Assembly (NCBI RefSeq): GCF_036898095.1
Contig: NC_090744.1
Span: 95,317,559 to 95,381,558, forward strand
Direction: 5' to 3'
Source of the DNA: Palaemon carinicauda
Taxonomy: Eukaryota > Arthropoda > Malacostraca > Decapoda > Palaemonidae
Length of the DNA: 64,000 nt
A model generated the notes under the pieces. That model worked only from the letters and a program-made list of their open reading frames with translations, did no database searches and had not been told where the DNA came from. A program made the translations under genes and the position numbers. Shown piece by piece: positions 11,901 to 23,900 of the stretch (its first letter is position 1; each line of letters starts with the position of its first letter).

Positions 11901-14900
11901 ATTCAGCTAAACCCTCAGCGCCTTTCGCCGCCTGGGGATTCTTAGCAAAGCGTTCTCCTACGTGACGCTTGGAAACTCATCCTGCTGTGACACGTTCTCC
12001 AAATAGAGTAGTCCCTACTCAGAGGCCTTCTCTGCCGACTTTGTTGGACATAGGTGCTTCTCTGGGGCCACAAGAAGTCGTTAGACCTTCCTCTTCCTAT
12101 GTGGCTCCTAGTGCTCCTGTTGCAAGCACTTCAGCTTGTGAATCTTGTGATTTTGTTCTTGAGTCTCGCGATTTCACGAGCAAGTCGGCGATTTCCGCGA
12201 GCAATGCATGAGCAGACGTGTCAGAACCGCAAGCAAGTGCGGTACCAACACCTTCGCCTTGACCCTCGGCTTCTTCCACCTCCAGCGGAAGACCGACACC
12301 CTTTCCAGAGGGTTTGAAGGAGACTCCTAATAGGTTCGCGAACGGTCCTATTGGTCCAGACCTTCCTTCGCATCCGAAGGAACGTGTTCCTCTGCCTCAG
12401 AGGTTATCACCTTCGTTGACTGGAGCTCCTCCGAGAGTTCCACCCAAAGGACACTCTCCTAAGGAATTCCAGTGAGGATCAGAGCTTCCTTCAAGGAAGC
12501 ACTAGGATCCCCCTGGAACCCTCGTCGAAATCGTCAGTTGGGAGTCAGGATCCTAGAAGGAAGTTGACGACCCCGATTGCGCGCTGAAGGTCCTATTTCG
12601 TCTGACTCTTATATGGCTAACTTACCCTATACTCCAGTGAAGGTAAAGGAGGTCATGACTAAGAGACAGAAAAGGGACAGTAGGGACATAGGTTCGCCGA
12701 GGGAGATAACGATCCATCCCTTCAACCCTTGAGACATTGAGGTTTTCCTGAGAAAGATCCTTCAGCTCCTACTGCCAAGGCTTCGTCAAATTCCTCAAAA
12801 ACCTCGCAGGTTCCCTCCTTCTAAGACCACGGAGGAATGTCCTGTGTGTAGGGAATCAAAGGACACTAAGAAAAAACCTAAGAATGCTGCGGCATGGGAA
12901 TCTAGAATGGCTGAGGCACAGAGGCGTTCCCCTGTGGCGGATCCTCCCAGCGATTCAGTCGACGACCCTGACCTACCCCAGACTCTGGAGGTGGATGGCC
13001 CCTTAGATTCTGAGGATGAGAATCTTCCAAAGGCGGCCAATCCGAACTATCACTCCGAGCAAGAGAGAGACGAGTCTGAGCATACCTTTTGGCAGGTCCT
13101 TGCCTGTATGAGGGCCATCAACAGCCTGTCTACTCCTGGTTCCACCATCCAGGAAGGGAAGGATATTGTTCTTGACGATATATTCGAGACCCAGAAGCCT
13201 TCCAGGTCCAGTGCAGCTCTGCCCTGGTCCAAGGGTTTGACAGCCACCAAAAGGAAAGCTATCGCCCATATAGCTGGACCTTCTAGTTCGTTGAGGGCAG
13301 GTTCCTCCTCTCGGTCCCTTCCACTTCTTTTTGTTCTACAAAGGAAATATTACGAAATCGAAGGGAAACACATTCACCATGACCCTTGACCCTTCAGTAG
13401 AGTCCCTAATTAAGGGAGTACCGACTCGAACCCTCTCCTCGCTGAAGGCCTCCTTCTCGGCAGTGGAACGCCTGAACAGAGAGAGGTGCGAAGTATGCCA
13501 TGCAGGCGGCTTCATGGCTTGATCTATGGCTAGGATTCTTAGGCTTCATGGTTTGTTCCCACAATCTTTCAAAGGAGCCAGCCAGGAAGACTGTAGTCTT
13601 TCCTGTTGTCAGGTACCTGGACTCTTGAATTTTTACCGCACTACGTTGTCAACCTGGGGGCGACCGCCATTCTCACGAGAATGGATACCGTCATAAGTAG
13701 GTTCTACAAGTAGGTGCCGAAGGTGGAGTTCTCTCGGTTGAGCAATTCCACCCTTAAGGGTTCATCTCTCTTCGTTCCCAGAAGAGATAGAGAGGGCTGC
13801 TGAGTGATGGAGGAAATCGTCGAACGATTCTCTCCTTCATAGGTCCATGTCATCGCGGCCCTATGGTAGACCTTCCCAGTCTTCACGGCCTCAGTGAGCA
13901 CCTTCCTCTTCTCATCTGTTAACATCTAGGTCCTCTGGACCTTCTAAGGTGTCTAAGCAGCCCTTTCCATCCAAAGGCCAGAAAGGGTCCAAGTCCTTTA
14001 GAGGAAAGAAGGAAGGACAGAAGGGTGTCCGAGGTGACAACTCCTAGTAGGAATGGCATTCCTCATCATCTACCACCTGGGGGAGGATGCCTACAGCGCT
14101 GCTGGCAGAGGTGGTCGCTCCACAGGGCAGATCCCTGGACGGTCAAAGTGATTGCCCTAGGGTATTGCGTCCTGTTCATTCAATCTCTCCCTCCTCTTAC
14201 TCTGGATCCAGTGCATCTAAGCTTCTATGCAAAGGAGCTGGCCCTCAGGGTCGAATTCCAGACCATGCTGCATAAGGGCGCTCTCCAAGAGGTTGCGGAC
14301 GGGTCCCCAGGCTTCTACAGTCGAACATTTCTGGCGAAAAGGCGACTGGAGGCTGGAGACCAGTCAACGATCTCTCCCCTCTGAACAAGTTTGTTCAACA
14401 CTCAGTTCAGAATGGAGACCTCTGTTTGTTAGTTCAGGGAGAGTAAAGAGGAGGATTACCAAAAACAAGGTTTCCTCCTGGATTCGCCAAGACTTTGAAA
14501 GAACCTTGGCTCCTGATCCTACTCAGACTCCGTGACCTAAAGCCCATGATGTCAGGGAAATCAGAATCTGGCATTCAAACGCAACTTTTCCATGTTGCAA
14601 GTTCTTTAAGCGGGCATGTAAAAGAGGCAGACTACCTTTACAGCCATAATTTAAAAGACGCGACCCACAGGAGACTCGATACGTTAACTATTGGTCTTGT
14701 GGTGGCTGCTCAACAAGTGGTTTAAGATACCTCAGGCTTCTTAATGGACAAGTAGCAGTTGGTTAAAATGGGTACCTATGCAAGCTGGCTTCAACCTCAG
14801 CAGGTAATTATTACTTCCCTTGTATAACCTAGTATAAGTTATAAAAGTTTTATACCATCCACGTCCTTATTGCTTTCTGCTATGGAGCAATTACACTGCC

Positions 14901-17900
14901 TTGCACAGGCCGCTAATATACTCACTTTGTATATTTCAGCGAGGTGTCAAAGTTTTCCCCAGACCACGGTCATATACTGTGCTAGGTAAAATTGGGTCAA
15001 TGTCCATGCCAGATCTAGGACTTCCACCCACCTAAGAGTGAGTCATTTATATGAATAACAGAAGGTTTGTTAGTATGGGAACAAATGACAAATTTGGAGA
15101 TAATTTGTATTTTCCCTAACTAATACAAACCTGTAGTTATTTATATAAATTGGCCTGCCATTACCTGTTCCCCAGAAGTCCTGCCTGCAATCAAAACTGA
15201 TGTCTCACAGCTGTGAGAGTGTATATAGAGGCATCTGGGTAGCACCCCCCCCCCCAACCACTCTCAGCCTACCCACTCAAGCGATTAGGCAGGGTTGCCA
15301 CCTCGCAGTAAAAGTTTAATGGCTACCTTCCAGCTATGCTGAAAGATAATCCACATAAATAACTTCAGGTTTGTATTAGGGGAAAATACAAATTATCTCT
15401 GAATTTGTCATTTCTATTATTTTTTTTTGTATCTAAACTAGTGATTGGGGTAGTGGTAATTGTACATGTGTTATACTGTATTAGATGTTACAGTATTTAG
15501 TTGCGAGGATTGCACACCTTATTTTTAAATACATCACTTTGAAGTTGTGTATTGTGTGCTGTATTTTTGTATTGTTTCTATGTATCATAAGGGATGATTT
15601 TTGTGGTGGTGGCATTCTGAATCTATTTATGCTTTTATTATAATATCTATTTAACACTAGATGCTTTCAATTTAGTTTTTGCTTTTAATTGCCAGTCTTT
15701 CATGACATTGTTGTTATTTATTATCGGGAACTCATAATTTTTTATCCTTTCAGCAATGAAGAAATAACGGGTAAAATTGAAGCGACATTAACTGAAGAAT
15801 TCAGCATAGAGGAAGAAAAAGTTGTAGAAGACTCCTTTTACAGTTTTACAGAGGAGAAAATATCTGATACCCAAATATCAGAGGGTGTAGAGGAGAAAGA
15901 GGGAGAATCTGAGGAGAATTTAGCTGGTGCTGAGAGGTCCTTTGAAGTTGGTGGGGATGATGAAGATGAGCCAATTTGTCTGGAGGCAGAACATGAATTG
16001 AAAAATTCTGTGCATGAGGAAGAGGATACCATTGAAAATAGAAGACAAGATGTAGATGACCAAGACCAAATTAGTGAACCCCTCGAAGGAAATGAATCGG
16101 AAAAGGAAGAGGAAATGAAACTGACTCTTGAAATGGAAAATGAGGACACTTCAGTTCATGAAACACAGAAATCAGATGAAGTTGAGGAATGTTCAGAGGA
16201 AAATGTAATAAATGAAGTGGATGATGGTGAAGGTGTAAAACTAATGCTGGATGAAGTCAGTCAGGATGATAAAGGGCATGGAACTGTATTTGAGGAATTT
16301 GAGCAAAGTAAAACATCTGTTACTGTTGAAACTACAGTGGAATCGAGTGTAACCCAAAATCTAAATGATTCAGAGTACATCACATCTCTGAGGTTCTCAG
16401 ATTCTGAAAGTGATGCAGAGAAAAGTTTTGTTGAGGAAAACAAAAGTGACGAAACAAAGAATTTATCAATCATGGACAAGATGGAAGTACAGAAAGGAAG
16501 GGTAGTTGCAGCATTAAATGAAAACCTTGTAATGGAAAATTTGGGTCTTGGTGAAGCGATTTTAGGTGACACAACTATTAGAAGTGATGGAAATGGAATA
16601 GAAGATAACATCTTACAACTTGCGAGTGAGAAAGAGGAGGAAATGATTACTCCAGAAATGATTAATGAAGCCCTTTCTGAAGAAGAAAGTTTTGTTTTAA
16701 ATTTGGATGCCTCTGAGCATTTTAGTCCTCTCAATTTCTCGGATGATTCAGACCTGGAGAAAGAGCCAGAGGAAGCTGATCAATCATCTCCAGATATTAA
16801 AGAGGCTCTTTTATCAAGGGAAGGCATCCTGAAACCCATTTCTGTTGATGAGGCAAAGGTGGCAATAGCTGAAGGTGCTGAAGAAAATAGCATGGAAGCT
16901 AACATGCCAGAAGAGGAAAGTGTGAAGGCAAGCGCGCTTGACGTTTCAAGGAGAGTTGACGAAATTGTTCCTGAAAATGATCCGGAACCAGTAATCCCAG
17001 AAATGGAAATTGGTGATGCAGAGAACAAACCCCAGGAAGTGTTAGGTCATGCAAAAGATGTACATGGCAAACCTCTAGTTACAAATTCTGCCAAATCAGA
17101 TTCTTCAGCCGAGTTTGATCAGTTTGAGAAATTAAAAACAGAGGACCAGGTTCAGGAATCTGATCTGAAGGCAGTGTCAGATGGAAAGGAAATTGTGGAG
17201 ACTAGAGTAAGTGAGGAATCTTCACTATGTGAAAAAGATGACATATTTGTTATGAAACCAGAAATAACTACTCACAGTGAACAATTTCAGGGTAGTGAAT
17301 ATAGTAACGGGATCAGTGAAGGTATTGAAGAAATGGAAACAGATGAAAATTGCACTGTAGCAGCTAGCATCAAAGAAAGTAATACCCAGAGAAAGGAGTT
17401 GCAGTCAAACATCACTGAAGTACAAACACAAATGACAAGAGAAACTGAATGCATTTCCATCAGGGAAAATAAGGAGATAGAGGAATGTAATAGTGTGTTT
17501 CAGAATAAAGAAACCGTTGAAATTGGACTGCAGAAAGAGCCAGAAGAGTTGACCATTGAGGCTGACTCTAAGATGCAAGATACCAATTTAAGTTTGGAAA
17601 AGAAGTCTTCATCAGATGTATTGGATAATAGTAAATGTGTTACTCAATCTTTATCTAATACAGTGACTTACGAAAGCTCTAACCTTGAGACCACAAGAAA
17701 AGAACAGGAAATAGGGACTGAAATTCCTGCTTCAGAACACAAAAAAGATGTCATGTTAAAAGAGTCTGTTGTTTGTGAAGTGGAATCCTTATCAATCCCT
17801 ACTTCCCCAGCTGATCAAACTACAGGACTTACATCCAGTAATACAGAGTTCTTGAGCTTAAAAGTGAAAGAGCATCCTGGGGCAGTTGAAGATTCTACTG

Positions 17901-20900
17901 ACGGCAATGCTGCCTCCTTTTCGCCTCCTCCTACACCTACCCGCCGTAGTGCAAGAATAACGCCTCAAAAAGAAAAATCACTCGATATTACAGACACACA
18001 ACGGCACACTGACTGCCTCGAAAAACCCATTTCTGATAGTACTTACGTTGATGAGGGAGAGTCCATTGCAATTATCACTACTTTAGACCAAAGTGGAAAG
18101 CTAACACACAAGATAGAATTATCAGGTAGCCCTTCTTCAGGAAATGAAATAGACACTTCTCTGAAAGAATCCCTTGATAATGAAATAGAATCTTTATCAG
18201 ATACTACTTCCTCAAACCAACAAAATGCAAGATCTAAATCTAGCAAGACAGAGGTGAAAGAATACACTGAGGTGCAAGGAAAATCTGATGATGCTAAAGA
18301 AGTGTCCGTTTCAGCTCCTTCTACTCCTACCCGCCGTAGTGCGAGAATCTCACCGCAGAAAATGGACTCCCCAGGTATATTGCACAATCAAAGTCAAGTA
18401 GAGTTAAGTTCTGACAGAAGTCCTCCTAGGAGAAGTTTAAGGCTTACACCTGACAAACCCAGAGACCTTGGTGAAAGTCTTATGGAAACCAGTTCCCCTC
18501 CCACAACACCAACTAGACGAAATACAAGGTTAACCTCTACTAAGGATGATGCATTAGAGTTAAGACTCAGTCCTTTTGTGGAAAATATTCCTGAATTACA
18601 TAGATCCTATGCTCAGTCAGAAGAAAAAACAGTGAAGAGGTCTTTGACACTTACAAGGTCTTCAAAGGATGCTTCAGATCAACAGTTAAGCACTCATAGT
18701 CCCTCACCTTCTAAATTCTCCCCGGCCAGAAGAAAGGCAGAAACTAGCAGTCCATTGCCAGAAACAAGAGTTTTGTTGGTAAAGATTGACTCCCCTGTAA
18801 AATCTAATGTAATGGAAAAACATGAGTTAAATAAAGAAACAAGTTCACAAGAACCTAAAATACCTCAAACCATAATCAAAGATGATAAAATGGAAACAGA
18901 AGAGGTCCATCATAAATTGTCTCCAGATAGAAAACCCCATGAAGATACAGGTAGTGTGTCTGAGTCTAAGGAAGCATCAAATGATGTGGAAGGTGCAGAT
19001 GTAACCACTGTAAACAAAACCTTTACTGTAGATTCACCCAAAAGTAAAGTAGTCGGTATGGAAAAGTCATCCGATATTCAAAGTGATAATTCAGTAGAGT
19101 CAGGGAATAGAACTCCTCGCCGGAGAAGCCGTCGACTAAGTACATCAGTAGCTACTCCTGCACAGTCACCATCAATTAGTGCAAAAGAAGTCCTTGCCAA
19201 AGTTTCCGTTGAACATATGGTAGAGCTGGGACACACAACTCCTTTGAGAAGGAGTCGGCGTCTTAGCTCAACCACTACTACTCCAGCGACTCCGACAAGA
19301 AGCAGTAAGAGACTTAATGTTAGCAACCTTCAGGTGACCCCTTTGCCAAGAACTCGTTTGGGTGCTACAGGTTTGGGCACTGCTGATAAAGCCTTAAAAT
19401 CTGGTAGAAAGATAAGTGATGTACCAACTCCTCTAACTAAAGTTGATTTGGCTACACCAAGTGTATCAGTTGTCACACCCTCATCTAGGAAGTCCTCTGG
19501 AACCAAACTTGTGAAGAATGAAGTTGATAAGGTTGCTCAGAAGTTACTTCTGTCTCCTGAGCGGTCAGCTAGAGTGACTAATTCTGCAGTAGAGCCAAAG
19601 GTTTTGTCTTCGTCTGGTCAGTCACAAGATGATATACCCACCCCTCCATCATCTCCTTCACTAAGATCAGGAAGAATAAATGAACCTGCTAGTAGCTCTG
19701 GAGATCCAGCAACGCCTGGAACACCTTCACGAAGATCAAAACGAATAAGTGAACCTGCAAGTAGCTCGGCAGATCCAGCAACGCCTGGAACACCTTCACG
19801 AAGATCAAAACGAATAAGTGAACCTGCTAGTGGCTCTGGAGATCCAGCAACACCTGGAACACCTTCACGAAGATCAAAACGAATAAGTGAATCTGCAAGT
19901 GGCTCTGGAGATCCTACAACACCTGGAACACCTTCACGAAGATCAAAACAAATAAATGAACCAGCAAGTAGCTCTGCAGATCCAGCAACTCCTGAAACAC
20001 CAAGTGTTAAATCCCCAGCAAGACGATCTCGTCGTAGAAGCTCAATTTCAGAACAGCTGAACCTTGAAGAATCTAAACTAACACAGAAGAAAGGGAAGAG
20101 CTCAAAGATTGAACTAGTTACTGTTTCCAATGATGATAACTTAAGAACCCCAGTGAAAGCTGAGTCAGAGTCCCCCAAAGCAATTTTGACCCCCTCTAAA
20201 AGGTCTACACCATCTAGAAGTAGGAAAACACCTTCCCGACTTGGTCAAGGTTTCGAAACCTTGGAGACTATTAGTGAAGACACTGAAGTCTCTTCAAAAA
20301 TGGAATCTAAGAAATCAAAAACTCCATCGAGAACTCTTAGGTCTCGATCTTCTGTTAGCGAAAGTGCAGCTGAGGATACGACAGATAGTCCAGTTCAGTC
20401 TCGTAAAAGATCAAGGAAATCTCTTGGAAGTGGAGATTCTTTAGCAGGGGTTGTGAATGCTAAGGAGAGAGCAGCATCTAAAAAAACCAGTGATTCATCC
20501 ATAAATAGCTTGTCTAGCGTCAACAGAGAAAGAACTCCACCCTCCGTGAAAGAATCATCCCCAGAACAACCAGTTAGGAAAAGTGGGAGGAAGAGAAGGC
20601 CCTCCAGAAGAGTTTCAGAGTCCGAAGATGAGGTTTTCATAGAGAAACCTGTATCAACTAAACAGGAAAAATCATCTAAACAGTCTTTCTTGGTAAGTAT
20701 TGACTGAACTTTTTAAATATTTCTGACGTCATAATGGCTTTGGTTCTTTTTATCATCTGTATCAGTGAGTGTATTGACAAAGCACTTCTTTTTATTTTGT
20801 TTAGGATATTTTTACTTCCAATTTCAATGTATCCGCTTATTAAGGTTTTTCATTATTCCCTTTGAAATAGTTGTGTAACCACAAAGCAGTCAATTAAATT

Positions 20901-23900
20901 TTGTCATTGATTTGTTTACTGTGGTATTTGTTCTGTAAAGTAGTCCCAAAGATGAGAACCTTCAAAAATTAAAACCCTTTATGTGCAGTAAAAGAAAAAA
21001 TCAGATAAGGTGTAAGATGAAATAAAATTTGCTTAAATTCTTTTTGTAAAGCTTTTTTTTTAGTACGCAAATATTTGCTGGAATTCTTGATACTTGCGTA
21101 GTCTAACTCATTAGCAGTAGCTATATTAAATGTTGGAAAATGATGGAGATAAGCGAGTGTTATGAACTGAATGTCTAAGACTAATTGTGTAGAACTTATG
21201 GACCTTTCAACTTTAGAACCCATTCTTGGAATACCTTTTTATTTTCAATAAAGCATTGGTGTTTCACCTTGATTTCTCTTCAAATCTTGTTTCCACCCAT
21301 GGTCAAGTTCCAACTAACTTGACTCCAGTTACTCATGATATTATGGCAGCTCAGGCCATCTGTGGTGTTCTGTGATAAACATACTAGCCTTTGGTTTGCT
21401 GCAGTATTCTCGTTGCCTTAAGGGGACTTGGTGCAAATCTTCTTTTTGGAATGTAAGATGAGTGAAATCAAGTTGTTGCAAGTAGCTATTTATAAAATTA
21501 TTTATAATGATCATATTGCTTGCCTTTCAATTTTTGCTCTTACTGCCTTTTCATTTAATGCACTCAACTGTGTTTTTTCTATTTCCATGTAGTATTCTAT
21601 TTCTTGCAGTTGTATTTGTTTTTATTATGATTGTTGTATTATAACTTATTAGCATCAGCTTGAGTGCTTACACCCCTCTGTCTTTATCTATATTTACGAC
21701 AGCTGGATTTTTTTTTCCAATCATTCTAAGGACCTTTATGTTAGTTTGCTATCAGAGAACAAGACCTCAGAGGTGGAATGGTTAATTTTATATAGTTTGA
21801 TTTGGAAGCGAGATTTGAAATAGTCATTCATGGTTACTGGGATATGATTCACATTTAAAAATTATTACGCCGCTTTATATACTTGTAGAAAATTGGTATT
21901 GCAAGATTTCAACTGTTGCAGGAGTTACTGGATAAAAATCTCTTACCAGTTTATATTCTTGGATTAATATTCAAGTACAATTATGTAATTTTTTTTTCAG
22001 AACCCATCAGCAGATGCAGTGAAAAGTATGACATCCAGTCCCATCACCAGTGTGAAAGGTAAAAATTTAGTTTTTTTCAATTCTTGAATAAGAGGTGGTG
22101 ATTGGAACAAGATTTATAAAAGTGACCATATGAGGGAAAGACCAAAGAAGGGGAGGAGAAATCTGACAAAAAAAAAAAAAAAAAAAACATAATGAGGTCT
22201 TCAGGACAAATCTAAAAGGAAGACTTTTACTTTTTTTATGTATTGACTTTCCATCCCTTTTGATGATCAAGTGTCCCTGCAAATATTACATTATTATAGA
22301 ATAGATAATTATCATACATTTTATCGAATTTGTAAGACATTTTGCCTTGTATGATATAATTGATATTTTCCCCCAAGAACCAGACCCTGTGTCAGTACAG
22401 AAAGTCAAGGATTTTAACTTCTGAGCTGGTTGAATAATCATTTTCAAGTTGAATGAAGTGGATGTTTAATTACATAGAGTATAGTCCAAAGATGTAATTT
22501 ATCAGTTGCAGATAGGCAATATAATATTGACACTTAAACCCTCATAACATTAAACTTTGTCAATTTAAAATCTTTCTTGAAAAAGTAGCTTGAAAAAAAT
22601 TTTCTACTTGAATTGGTTAATTTTTTAAAGATTGTATGAACTCATTTCATGACTTTATTAAAGATCATATAGCTATGACCTAGCACTTGTGATGTTTATA
22701 AATAACTTCAGATGTTCTTGGTTGTTTGTTTCATTCGAGTACATAGATTTTGTTCATAGTTATAAATTATCTATACTGTATAGATTGACTTGAGCATACA
22801 GAATTCAGAACTAGTTCATCTAAAGTCCATCAATCATTTCATTTTGAGCTTACAGAAAATTGATTTTATGAAGCTAAAGTATTAATTTCAATAAGATGTT
22901 GGATTAAATATTTCCCAAAACCTGATAATTTGTCTCAGTGATATATAGTGTTAAGACAAGGGGTAAATATTCCAGATTCAGAAAGCAGTGAAGAAGAAGA
23001 GAGGAGTTTAAGGAAAAGAATTTCAAGGAAAAGAAGTTTAAGGATGTCCAATATACCTGCAATAGATGATGTCCTATCAGGCGCTAAGAGAACTACGCGC
23101 ACTTCACTTGCCACAAAGTTACTTCATTCTTCATCTGTTAAGTCTTCGTCATTACACCGATCTGTTAAATCACTGAACATTTATTCAGAAGGTAAGATGT
23201 AGACAATAAATTATGTTGCTGTTTTAGTAGTTGATATAAAGATAGAAAAACCTAGACTATTCATATGTTTTCTCAACATCTAACCATCCGAAGTCATGAG
23301 ATTTTTCCTTATAACATAGGTTTACTGATGGAAAAAAGGCCCATACTGTTCAAGCAAAACAAAGTAGCTAGACTGCCAGTCATGTAATTTTACACTGAAC
23401 TTGAGATACTCACTATTGCATAATCATTATCATCATCTCCTACGCCTATTAACGCAAAGGGCCTTGGTTAGATTTCGCCAGTCATCTCTATCTCGAGCTT
23501 TTGAATCAATACTTCTCCACTCATCATCTCCCACTTCATGCTTCATAGTCCTCAGCCATGTAGGCCTGGGTCTTCCAACTCATATAGTGCCTTGTGGAGC
23601 TACATTGAAAGTTTGGTAAACTAATCTCTCTTGGGGAGTGTGAAGAGCATGTTAAACCATCTCCATCTTCCCCTCACCATGATCTCATCCACACAGGGCA
23701 CTCGAGTAATCTCTCCTATAGTTTCATTTTTAATCCTGTCCTGCCATTTAACTCCCAATATTCTTCTGAGGGTTTTGTTCTGAAATCTACAAAATCTGTT
23801 GGATATTGTTTCATTCTTATACCACAACTTGTGTCCAGATAGTAACACCGATCTCACTAAACTGATATATAGCCTGAATTTTATATCTAATTTCTGGATA

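Larger units (their letters stand above)
11026..15413 (+). mobile_element. DIRS-type retrotransposon copy 1 (internally deleted)
   Basis: About 4.4 kb inserted in the intron before exon E, same strand as the gene. Inverted terminal repeats of roughly 180 bp (11026-11205 and 15195-15413) share, after reversal, TTATTTATGTGGATTATCTT and GCGAGGTGGCAACCC. The right end is longer than the left by about 30 bp, and a palindromic internal complementary region (15045-15140) joins reversed copies of both ends. These are hallmarks of DIRS elements, which use a tyrosine recombinase instead of an integrase. Inside are a decayed gag, the first part of the RT region, then a jump to the recombinase C-terminus; the RT palm, RNase H and most of the recombinase are missing. 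It is non-autonomous and dead. Confidence 0.8.

Noticed and set aside
15838..20640. Several antisense open frames of 80-186 codons across exon E
   Set aside because: They mirror the biased codon composition of the sense exon (Ser/Glu-rich sense gives Ser/Phe-rich antisense) and have no independent signals.
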